Assembly (NCBI GenBank): GCA_018389105.1
Contig: JACATO010000049.1
Location: 868,001-932,000, forward strand
DNA length: 64,000 nucleotides
Direction: 5' to 3'
DNA from: Nautilus pompilius
Taxonomy: Eukaryota > Mollusca > Cephalopoda > Nautilida > Nautilidae
Shown here: positions 1-10,490 of the stretch, one piece after another
How the letters are laid out: every line of letters begins with the position of its first letter
Position numbering within the stretch: position 1 is the stretch's first letter
Program-made: the position numbers and the translations under genes
Notes under the pieces: generated by a model
Databases searched by the model: none
What the model was told of the DNA's origin: nothing
Seen by the model: only the letters and a program-made list of their open reading frames with translations

Positions 1-3000
1 CAAAATCCAAAGACTGATATTTTAAGAGTACTGCATTCTTTTGGGTGTCAGGCCACTTTTTTTTTTTCAATCTGTCCAGAGGCTGTGTAGCTGATGATAA
101 TTTTAGCTACTGGTCATCCATAGAAATCAGACACCACAGAACCAGAACCTCCCAGCTACAGGGGTCTGGTGCACTAACTTTTTTGTGAACTAAAGTAATA
201 TTTTATTTTTAGAAAAATCTGACCAAAAAAACTAGACAATGCTCATTAATGGGCACTGTCCAAAGGAAAAGAGATTAGATATTTAATTATATTTACATTA
301 AAATACTAATCTAAATATAAGAAGAATGTGGATGTGTTTATGTACATTGTCTCATCCAGATCAATAGAAGATAAAAAGCAACACATATGGCCACTGAAAG
401 GAAAAAAAAAAACACACACACACCAGAGAATTTACTTTATTATTGTTGTTATTATTGATTAGCTACTTATTATAATCTAAATTTATTTCCATCATGAAAA
501 TTATATTAAGAAGATTCAATAGGTAAAGCTATATGTGATGAATAATATGCATATTAGTAGACTGTTTACATTGTACAAATGGAAATACTCAGGTGTTTTT
601 ATCTAGGAGATTTTTGTGGCAATATTTAATATCCTTTTCAGGTGTGATTGCTTGGAATGAGAGTATTTCTTAAAAATTTTTATTGGAGATTGTTTAAGGT
701 ATTCTGAGATAAATTTTTAAAAACTGAGAACACAATAGCAATGTTTAAGAAGAAATTATCTAGATAATCAAAAATATTTTTTAAAAAGTATGTGGAAGAA
801 AAATAAAACTAAAATCAATTTGTCTGAAGCGGTTCTAAGAAGAAAACCGGTAACATGTAGTTTTATGTGATGAGAAGATAATGATAGATTTTAGTTTTGA
901 GCTTTTGAGTAAGGAGACAATTTAAATGATAATTAAGGACTGATGAGAGTATGCATAGTGTTTCTTTGGTCTGTGACATTGTGGTTGTGTGGACCCAGAA
1001 AACATGCAGAATTATGGATACCTATTGGTTCGAGAACTGTAGTATAGTAGGTTTTTGTACAGAGTTGTTTGTTCATATTGTCTATATCTGTTTTTTCCTT
1101 GTCTAATTTTTCAATGGTAGTTTGTTTTGTAAAGAACCAAAAAGAAAAGAAAAATTCTGTGAATAATTTAATTTGTTTATGATCTGGGAAATATCTGTTG
1201 TTTTAATAGTGGTGTAGCATCCACTCTTGTTCTCTAAAATGTTTTATTAGTCCGGAAAAAGAATTCTTTTAAAATATAACAGATTGATAAGATAAAGCAT
1301 TACTGGTGTTCATTGTTGCCAACTGTATCTCTTTTTGTAAAAGAATTTTGGTTTGATGCCAGTAAAAAGCTTGTTTCACGCGTAATCAGCCATTAGTTTA
1401 GCTAGTAGTGGCAAGGTAGGCATGAAGTGGTCATGGCTTATGTAGGAAGTTTTAGGACAGAGTAATGGCACTAAATATATCTCTTACATTGATTAATACT
1501 GTCACTGTTAACTACACATACGAGGCTGAATGAAGATTGTCTGCATTAAAATTTCATGGATTAAACCCTTCAAAATTGTACAATTTTGTTAGTTTCTTCT
1601 GTCATATTTGAAAGTGTATCTGTTTTGTTTACCTTTTCCAACATTTGACAGTAGTCTGACTAACTGCTAAAAAATCCATAAAATATTTCTGCTTCATATA
1701 GTCCAAACAGAAATGACTGATTTTGATGAATAATATAAAATAAAGATGAAGTTTAATAAAGGCCCGATGGTGACGAAGTCATACAGTGAGTGTTTCTATG
1801 CTGAAATTATTATGATTTATCATTTCCTTCACAGTTAATGGCTGTTTTACTCCACAAGTTTTGATCTGCTGTAATATCTCTAAGATATTTCATTAATTTA
1901 CATCACCTGTTAATTTGTGAAAATCAGAAAGATTTGAGAAGTTCTAGTGGTATGCAAGTTCCCTAAACATGCTTCCTCAAGTCTTTTTAAAACAATTCAA
2001 AATGGTAACATTTTTTACATTAAATTCTAAGTATATTAAATCTTTTAATAAATATTTTTAAAAGTACAATTTTCCAGCTTATTATGCTGTAAGATTTTTC
2101 TGTGTCAGAATTTTCTTGACTAAAGAAAATTAAAAAATGTTACAAATTGGACAAAATATAACAAATATTTTTTCTTGGTAAGTTTGGTTTAACTAAAGCA
2201 TTTCTTTTCTCCAGATGACTATATCTAGAAACAATGGCTTTTGTCCATTTTTTTCTTCAGGTGGAGATAATTCATCTGAACAGAGTAATATATACATACT
2301 TTTTTAGAATGATTACCTTGTGCACATGAATGAATAAAAAAGAAAACAAGGCCAGGCTAATTCTATGGATTATTTTTTTTCTAATTATGCTCTACCTACA
2401 GCTTTTAAAAATGTTTTATAAATTAAAAAAATTGAGAGATAAGAATCTACACCTGTGTAAGTGTGGGAAAATTACTTAAATCTACATGTCACAGGTAATT
2501 TGTGAAACTCAACAGATCTGAAGTAGCACAATAAAATCAGAATTTAAAGCATTGTTCTCTCTCCCATACACTAAAAAATTGCTTTTCTTTCTTTTTCTAA
2601 AGATAAAAGTGAGAGCTGTCTACATTCAGCCTTTGGACTAACACTAAGCAAAGGCTGACTTTGCCTGTCCATGCACCATGTATAGCTGATTGTGTAAAAC
2701 TGGTACAAACACAGACTTGAAGCTGGAACATGTGGAATCCAAAAGACTTTTCTAAAAAAATCTTCTCTCAATATGGCACTACAAAAGCTGATATTTAGCT
2801 CTAGTAGAATGCAGATCCTGGACTCTACTACTGTAGTAATATTTACAATTATTAAACACAAAAAAAAAAAAAATTGTGTGTTATGTTTATTTTGGGAAAA
2901 GTGGGGGTAGCTTTCATAGCACTGCATTATGGAAATATTTCCTTAATTATCACCAGAGACAAACATTCTTCAGATTTAGGTACATTTTGGCATTGTGAAA

Positions 3001-4520
3001 ATATACTATTTAATTGGACATGCTTTAGAAAATATTTTATTGAATTTCTTCATCAAATATAAAATATGGGTCTCAAAATATTCCATCATTCGCCAAAATA
3101 CACAACAGTTTGGGATAGATTACATAGTCTTGTTTCATAGTTGTATTCACTGCCATAGTTAAAAGGTGCTGATAAAAAAACCAAAACAAAATTTACTCCA
3201 TGATTTAAACAAAATACAATAACTTTAATTACCAAAGCATAGTTAGGATTAGATATAGAAAGACTGGCAGTATATTTTTAAAGCTTGTATAAATACCTTG
3301 ACTAATTAGTGTTCTATCTAATGTATTGAAAATGAGCCTTTAGTATTAAAGAGCTCATGTATCTATTTGCATTATTTCCCAGAATATCTTTACAAATTTT
3401 AACCTTGTCATCACAAAAAACATGTGGCCAAGCCAGGCATTGTTTCCTCTTTTTCCAAGTCTGAAGATACATAGATTACTACTAATTATTCTAAGTTATC
3501 TATATCCATCCTTTTGCCTAAACTACATACACCAAAAGAGGTCTTCTTAATGGTTTATTCAAGAGAACAAGAGATGCTGAAGTTTTACTATATATATAGT
3601 ACAATTTAGCACACTGGCCAACTAAATATACTTCTGTTGCTCAGTTTAGCTTGACCTGTCTTGCATAGGTAAACATTGGTTATATATCTTTAGTTATTGG
3701 TCAACTGGTTATTTTTTTTTACACAAAATTTATGTAGCAAGACAGCAGGGGGTGTTTAAAAGATAAATATCCAATCAGACATGTCTATTTTTTGGAAATC
3801 AGTTTTAACTTGTTTGAAATGTTGGTAATGTTGTCGGAAAAAGCACTTTAACAAAAAATGTTGCATACAATATGGCTCTTTGATTTGAGCACGGAGACTA
3901 TGTATAAATGATGATCTGAAGTGTATGTTAGACCAGCCACTATGAATTCCTAATAAGACATGGTAGTGGATTTTGTTTTAATGTTATTTTAGTTCATTGT
4001 GACAGTGCACAGTGTATGCCAACTTTGGGTACCCAAAGAAGGAACATACTAGAATTCTTTTTTGATTAAAAGTTGGGGGAAAAACAATGTCACTAGCTAG
4101 ACTGAAAACCTGTCTGCCTGGAGGCAATTAGATCACACTGAGGGAGCAAACATGAACAGCAACTATCTTCCATGCTCTGCTGATTTGCTGAAGGCGGTTG
4201 TAATGACAATGGTTGCATCACTAAAGAAATCAAACATTTTCAGAACTTAAATGAAAGACTGATCAGTCTTTGGATAGCTAAAAGGTTTTTGCATACAATG
4301 TTATCTGGTTTTTGTTTTTTTTTTAAATCAGGTTGCTTAGAACACATTTTGCTGTGGACTTTTCAGTGGGTTAGATAATATATGTGCAGGGAGTCAAACA
4401 AAGTACTGAACTATCCCAGAGAAATCAGTCTTTTGAAGCTGCCAAATAAATATTTAACCAGGTGTTTAGAGTTGTAGAATGTGGATATTTATTTCATATA
4501 ATCATAGTTTCACAGTGTTA
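1..4520. other. Non-coding DNA, probably SOBP first intron or upstream
   Basis: A+T-rich sequence without a recognisable gene. The open frames here (for example 2571-2927 on the - strand) are short, low in complexity and resemble no family I know. It contains poly-A/T runs and a short CA run near 411-423. I looked for a first SOBP coding exon (a short basic segment ending in a donor site) and did not find a convincing one. Confidence 0.6.
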
Positions 4521-4529
4521 TTTTAATAT

Positions 4530-5480
4530 TTAGCACAACCACTCTTAGCATTAGTAACACCTTTCAAGAATTCTATTACAGAGAGAACTAATCATAGACG
4601 TTGATTTACATTCTTTAACAATGTTAGTAGTTAATGACTCATTGATGTTAGCATTTCTCTGCCTCATTCTTTGCTCTATATCTTTCCACAGCCATGTTTA
4701 ATTGGGTTTAGATCTGGAGACTACTGTCAGCCATTTCTTTACCTTTACCTTTATTTATGAAGTACTCCATAGTTTTAGATTTGATTGAAATTATTGTTCT
4801 GCTAAAAAATATAATTTTAAATTACTAACGATTTCCTTGTATATATATATATATATATAATCTATCTATGAATCCTCCTATCAATTCTGAATTTCCAATT
4901 ATTTATGAAGTCATACAGCAGAACCTTTAATTGGCAGTGTTAAGTGGACACTACATCATACTCATCTCCAGACCGAAGTTATGTCATCTGATGATTAGAA
5001 GTTTTTCTTTTCTTTTATCTGCCCATAAAACTTTATCTCAAAACTCTGAGAACCATTTTCCACACTCTTGCAAACTAGTTGTTTTGCTCTATTGTACTTA
5101 CTAATGAATGGCTTCTTTGACTACTCTTCCATAGTGCATTTATTACTGTTTAGGTGGTTCCTCCCACACTCTCCTGCTATCTTCCTTATCATTCTTATCT
5201 TTTTGTCTGTTCTCATACTTTCCTTTTTTAAATGATCTTTCAGGCTATTAATAGCACATTTAGTTGCTTGACTGATTTTCAGTCTTCTTTCTGAAAGTTC
5301 TGCCCCTCGTTCTCCTGTTTTATTTCTCTCAGGTCAGTGTTCTGTATTCCATGTTTGTTTTCCATGTTGGAGAGTAAATAAACCACAATAAAATCACTTC
5401 TTTCATAGCTCTTATACAATAGACTTTTATATGCATTAATTCTATCAGAGTTGACCTGATGTTTGCATTTCTTTCAAGTT
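4530..5480 (-). pseudogene. Decayed Tc1/mariner DNA transposon (transposase remnant)
   Basis: A fossil transposase of the Tc1/mariner (DDE) superfamily, read on the - strand over several frames. Around 5200-5250 the reading resembles the N-terminal helix-turn-helix region (KISQATKCAINSLKDH). Around 5050-5110 it gives SKKPFISKYNRAKQL, matching the 'kKPfLSkkNkakRL' segment ahead of the first catalytic region. At 4694-4720 it gives SPDLNPIKH, the hallmark Tc1 'SPDLNPIEHLW' motif with the last acidic residue replaced by K. Near 4540-4570 it gives VTNAKSGCAKY, like the family C-terminus. Several stops and frame changes make it non-functional. A (TA)n microsatellite (4840-4859) has expanded inside it. 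Family assignment is from remembered conserved motifs; exact ends and inverted repeats were not located. Confidence 0.8.
4840..4859. repeat. (TA)10 microsatellite
   Basis: Ten uninterrupted TA dinucleotides lying within the decayed Tc1/mariner transposase. Confidence 0.95.
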
Positions 5481-5489
5481 AACTTCAAA

Positions 5490-6118
5490 TTCAAGCAAAT
5501 ATCAAAATATGGTTGAATATTTATGCTACAAGAAACAATACACAATTAGCATATGAAAGTGGAAATATTCAAAACACTTTCCCAATTTCATTTGTTATTT
5601 GAAAACACACACACATATATACTTTATAGGTGCATGAACACATTTCAGCACCTGACATTTTCAAAAGACTGTGATGGTTGAATACTCTTTTGATTCACTA
5701 TATATTTGTGCAATAGTTGTATGCTGCCTAATGTAAAGTCCTTTTCTGTGCAAGAATCTGAAGCACCACAATGATGGATTATCTCTGAATCTGTAAACTC
5801 CCAAACCAATTGTGATTTGTTTGGTCTTTAGTCTCAGCTGCAAAGTACTATGTCCATGACACGTGGTGCATTTGATTAGCACATATTACTTCAGATTATT
5901 CTCAGTGTTAGTCCACCTAGCTTCGCAGCTGCGATTTTCCTTCTTGGTTTCCTTTGTAGTTTGTAATGTATTCTTTGCTTTAAGCCAGTTGCTGACACTT
6001 CTCTTGCTAATGTCATATTTCCTGTGTACGGCCATATTTATTAGCAACATTTTCTTCAATTGCATGATTTTACAGGAAGCATTTTGAGATGAGGTAGAAG
6101 ATTTATTGCGGATATTTA
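5490..6118. other. Intergenic or intronic sequence, possible Tc1 flank
   Basis: No gene recognised. The first part (to about 5640) may be the 5' non-coding end of the neighbouring Tc1/mariner copy, since it directly abuts the N-terminal end of that transposase. The frames at 5661-6087 lack family resemblance. Confidence 0.4.
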
Positions 6119-6120
6119 TA

Positions 6121-6754
6121 CAAGAATACCCTGACTTATGTAAGGGTTACGTTCCAGTCGGCTATACGTAAGTCGAACTCACACGCTTCTGCTTATTATC
6201 TTGCATCCACACAATCATCAATTTCTCCATCTTGGCAATCACACCTGTCCTTTGTTTCATTATCACCATAGATTTCATGGGGGAAGATCCTTTAACGTGT
6301 TCTTTAATAGTCTTTGTCTCTCACTATCGTGTTAACCGTTGACACGGCCATGCCCAGGCCATGCACAATGGAAGACAAAGTTTGCCCGTCTTCATATTTA
6401 TTCATTATGCTCACCTTCTTCTCAAGCGTAATTACCTTATGCTTCTTTGCAGAACCATTAGCATCATTTTTACGCTTTGGTGCCATGAATTGCAATGGAA
6501 AAATTCACGAAAAGATTTATGCACAACTAAAACCACTTGATGGATACTAACACAAAACTGAGAGCATTGATTAACACACAAAGACTCCAGTGCGCATCAC
6601 TCCACGGCTCAAAGTAGTGCCCACTCATACCCAGGTACCCATACGTAGTGCTATGTAACATTTCTGCCATATCTCAATTTATTTTTTTGGAATTTATTTC
6701 TTACGTAAAGTCAACTTTACATAAATCAAGGCTTATGTAAGTCGAGTATTCTTG
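6121..6754 (-). mobile_element. Tigger/pogo-like short DNA transposon (MITE) with TIRs and TA duplication
   Basis: A 634-bp element bounded by terminal inverted repeats. The left end begins CAAGAATACCCTGACTTATG and the reverse complement of the right end begins CAAGAATACTCGACTTACAT. The match continues with small differences for about 25 bp. TA dinucleotides at 6119-6120 and 6755-6756 flank it as expected of IS630-Tc1-mariner insertions. Inside, on the - strand, is an open frame for the DNA-binding N-terminus of a Tigger transposase, but the catalytic DDE domain is missing. It is therefore a non-autonomous deletion derivative. Confidence 0.88.
6304..6495 (-). CDS. Tigger/CENP-B-type N-terminal helix-turn-helix fragment
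   Basis: A 63-codon open frame inside the short Tigger element. From Met4 it reads MAPKRKNDANGSAKKHKVIT and then LEKKVSIMNKYEDGQTLSSI, ending near STVNTIVRDKD. This is the CENP-B_N/pogo DNA-binding domain: a basic tail followed by a homeodomain-like helix-turn-helix. In full-length Tigger and TIGD proteins this domain contacts the transposon ends. Here a stop follows almost at once, so neither the second HTH nor the DDE nuclease is present. No break lies within the domain itself, unlike other transposase remnants in the window. Whether it is transcribed is unknown; it is most likely a fossil. Confidence 0.75.
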   Translation of the reverse strand: MQFMAPKRKNDANGSAKKHKVITLEKKVSIMNKYEDGQTLSSIVHGLGMAVSTVNTIVRDKDY

Positions 6755-6756
6755 TA

Positions 6757-7605
6757 AGGATTGAAAAGGACAGATAGAATGTAATTGATGAGCATGCACT
6801 TATTCTTGATTGGATAATTCTGCATGCTTCAGTGAACGCATTAATGGTAAATATCTCACCAAACGTTCTGGGCAATAACTTTTGTAGTCTGTTTCAAATG
6901 AACAATTTTACAGTTTATTTCAGACTCCTGGGGAAACGAGATATTGCCTTATACAGCAAGATGTGGTGGTACTTTGTCAAGATCGGTAACCACTCTCTGT
7001 AAATATGTGAATGTACTTCTCAAAGGGTTAAAATGCACATTAGTACAAAATTTGTTTTGTAAGAGTATTTTTTTAGGATTTCTAAAATGCATTCAAAATT
7101 TTGACTTATGAGTAATTTAAGACCATAAAATGTCAAGGATATTCTTGATATATTTTCATTGCATTTTAAGGTTTTTATCTAACTCTTTGAAGTCAGTGAT
7201 TCATTATGATTTTCTTCAAAGCATTGTTTCATGCCTGATTTTGTTGTTGTTTTTTTATTTGTGATTTATGATTTTACCATAGTAGCTCTTGATGGTTGGT
7301 ATCCTGAGGTTGCATGTTTGTATCACTTTTTTTTTTTTTTGATTGTATAAAATTTAGCATTTCATGAAAGATGTATTTTCTGATTCTGAAAAAAAGAAAA
7401 TTGTTTGTTTTTTTTGTTTTTGATATACAGTAACAGGATAATTTATTTTGAAACTGTGCAATTTTATAATCATAATCTGTATCAAAATAAACAGCATTTT
7501 ATTGTGATCTCTTTACACATTTTGAGGAAACTGAGGATGACAGCAGTCTTCTAAGTGTTCTCCTAAACACAGGTTGTGGTTGAATATGTAAGAATAATTT
7601 TTAGT
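6757..7605. other. A+T-rich non-coding stretch
   Basis: Nothing recognised apart from poly-T runs around 7321-7345 and 7410-7425. It separates the Tigger MITE from the R2-like LINE. Confidence 0.6.
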
Positions 7606-7609
7606 TAAT

Positions 7610-9480
7610 CAATCTGTACAGTATGCAGAATGTTTGGCTGAAAAACTTTACATCAAGTCATGAGAGGATTCTTGAAGCTCATAAGAAATCCTCTTAATTG
7701 GTTGATATCTGGTTTGACCAAAACCTGGAAAATATTGTTCTTGTACATGCTTGCCAACACCCTATAAAATTATGGCATCAAGTGTCAAAGAACAAACTTA
7801 TCTGATTAAGAACAGTAAATACTTGATTAGCAAAAGAGGATCTTATGAATGTCTGTCTAATCAACAAAATGGAAATAGAAGACTTTAACATGCTGACTGA
7901 GTGTGGCGAGGATGGATTATAAGCAATCATTTCATAATGTTTCTCATAGTTTGATTATTAAATCCATGAAACTGTACAATCTTAGCCAGTCCTTTTATAC
8001 TTCATAAACAGTGTAATAAAGTAATGGAAAATTAATGACCATTACAACACGAAGAAGGTATCACATTTTTTGTATCTCATTATTCCCTTTCAGCTCGGAA
8101 CTAAAAGACAGTGAATATGACTACCACTCAGAAAGCTGACCGTCTGCTCTACATGGATGACCTAAAACTATCGGGTAAAAATGATAAATAATTAGAACTG
8201 AAGACAGTAAAATGTTCAGTGATTATATAAAAATGGATTAGATAAATGTGACAAAGCAACCTTTATTGATGGGAAAATGAAAGAAAACAAAAACTAAGAA
8301 TTTCCAACTAAAACAAAATATAAAAATAAGAGAAGTAGATCAAACTGAAGTGTACACTTCTTGGAGTAGATGAAAATGATGGAATAGATGCTATATGCTT
8401 GAGATTGAAAATTACTTTTGGAATCATTGTACTAAGACCAAGTATGCTTTTTTAGAGTTAAATGCCAGAGATAAAATATTTACTATTAATGCAATACCAT
8501 TGATGACCTACAGCCCTGGTTTACTCACCTGGACAATCAAAGATTGTGAAGCTATTGATAAACATGAAAACTGGTTATCATTCAGAGTCTGTGTACATGA
8601 CCTAACAGCTGATGTCCAAAATACTTCTATGCTTAGGAAAGGAAGGAAGAAAAAAGATGCCTGATTAAAAATCAAAGCTTTTTATAAATCAGCAATTGTA
8701 AAATAAACTGAATACATCTGGACAAATCCTGATGGCAGCATCAGAATAAAAATGCATCACTAAAGAATCAAACAAGATAAAGCAAGTATATGACATTCTT
8801 CATAGAGAAGTAGGAAGTAGCTCCTCTGAGCCAACCAAAATGACACATGGATTAAAAATTGTCCTTAGAAAAGAAGATGATATCCTTAAAGAAAGATGAA
8901 TGGGAAAGGAAAATATGTATAGTCATTTTCCTGGAAAGGCTTAGATATCAACTAAGGTTACAGGTGGATGTCTGTTTTGGTTTTGAAGGCTGAAATTGAA
9001 GCTCTTTTTATAATGTAATGAATAAAAGATTTTTAAGAAAATCATTGATCTGTAGATCTCAACTTATCATCATGTCCAGCACTAGCTTTGTCAAAGAACC
9101 TGAATCAATATAATATAACTAAATATATCTACTGGCAAATCGGTAAAGACTAATCGGTTTGACCATGAACTAGAAAAAGTGACTTTTTAAGGTAATACCA
9201 CAATATGAGAATTTAGACAGAACAATAATCTGTAATAAGACAGAAATTATCATCAAATATTTTTCATGCAGTATCATTGATGTAGCCATTCCAACTGAAC
9301 ACAGCTTATTGACCTGCAAATTGAAAGCAGATGCATGTGATAGTACAAAACAAACAGCTCTTATAATCATCGGTGCTACTGGGACTGCTTGTAGGGGCTC
9401 TCGCACAGGTGCACCTTTTTGGCTAGTGAAGGCTGTAGGACAAACAAAGCCATGGTATAGAATGGTGAACTTTGTTACTG
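7610..9480 (+). pseudogene. Decayed R2/R4-like non-LTR retrotransposon (LINE with a restriction-like endonuclease type of ORF)
   Basis: A degenerate reverse-transcriptase/endonuclease ORF in several frames on the + strand. In order: WLKNFTSSHERILEA near 7640, like the segment before the RT domain; HNVSHSLIIKSMKLYNLS near 7940-8000, matching the 'dSVPHsWIiealkmY' block; LLYMDDLKLSGKNDK at 8147-8190, which carries the catalytic Y-M-D-D intact (8150-8161) and is followed by a stop; LDKCDKATFIDGKM near 8235-8280; an open stretch 8395-8664 with INAIPLMTYSPGLLTWTIKD, matching the 'INtyAvPvltYsfGiinW' thumb-like motif; and IIIGATGT at 9363-9386, resembling the conserved segment after the C-terminal endonuclease. 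Family assignment rests on memory of these LINE proteins. The copy is 5'-truncated and has multiple stops and frameshifts. Confidence 0.8.
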
Positions 9481-9715
9481 TGACAACTGTCAAACTCCCA
9501 TTCTATGTGGTTTGGTGGTATTCACAGCAAATTATTCTGGAAAAAAATATAGTACAGGTGTGTGCTAATCTTAGTTCTTGGAGTTATTGATATGAAATCA
9601 ATCAGCTAATCCTTCATCATTATTGTGGTATTTATTATAGATCACTGGTATTATACAACACTAGATATTGCAACATAAAAGAAACAAGAATAGTATAAAA
9701 TATAAATTGATATGA

Positions 9716-9716
<1 letters not shown>

Positions 9717-9775
<59 letters not shown>
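9717..9775. repeat. (AAT)n microsatellite
   Basis: About 19 uninterrupted ATA/AAT triplets. It lies about 240 bp past the last recognisable LINE coding segment, so it may have grown from a LINE 3' tail; this is inference. Confidence 0.95.
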
Positions 9776-9776
<1 letters not shown>

Positions 9777-10250
9777 TGATAGTTTAGCTTGCCATCACTT
9801 TAATTCATTGTGTTGTTCCTCAGATAACAGTTTTTCATTATATTGAGACTTTCAGCTACAATCAAGGATAAATGTAGTCAGGTTTTCAAATAATGTAGGT
9901 ACACTTACCATAGAATTTAATATTTAAGTACCAATATTGACCAAAAATCATGAAAAGGACTGCATATTCTTTTTCCACCTGATAGATGGCCTAAACTTCT
10001 AATTCTTTGTTTTATTGTTTAATGATAAATGGAACTGGTTACTTTGTGTACCATATCACAAAGTGTGTTTGATCACTACAAAAAGGAAAGGATACATCAG
10101 TTCATATTATATAAACAACATTATAACTTCTGATTGTCACTAGATTAATAACATATTTTAATGATTTAATAGAACACCTTTGTTTCTGTTGAGACAAAAT
10201 CAGTGATTGTGTTATTTAGAAACCACTCATTCAGAACATCTTATTATATG
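9776..10250. other. Non-coding stretch
   Basis: A+T-rich sequence with no recognised gene or repeat. Confidence 0.6.
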
Positions 10251-10254
10251 TCAT

Positions 10255-10490
10255 GACAAAGCTACGTCTCACAGATATAGACTGACTACCTTGTGAGGTT
10301 AGTATGACCACTGCTAGACCTATTGTAGAGCCACACTTTTTAAGGCCAGAACAACTGCTTGTGGAGCTCATTTGATTGAAAAACAGTTATTTGTGATGAT
10401 AAAACTATGCCTTTGTGAGACTAGAATGAATTAAGAGCAGTGATGAAACTAAACCTGTGATGCTAAAATGACTTCAGAGCAGGTTATTAC
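10255..10490. repeat. Degenerate tandem repeat, units about 40-60 bp
   Basis: Three diverged copies of a similar sentence can be read: around 10286-10320 (CTTGTGAGGTTAGTATGACC), 10413-10440 (CTTTGTGAGACTAGAATGAA) and 10454-10480 (CTGTGATGCTAAAATGACTT). Two of them are followed by AGAGCAG and preceded by GATGA(T)AAACTA. Similarity is by eye; unit borders are approximate. Confidence 0.5.

Noticed and set aside
2571-2927. 118-codon - strand open frame
   Set aside because: It includes a run of Phe from a poly-A tract and resembles no family; expected by chance in this composition.
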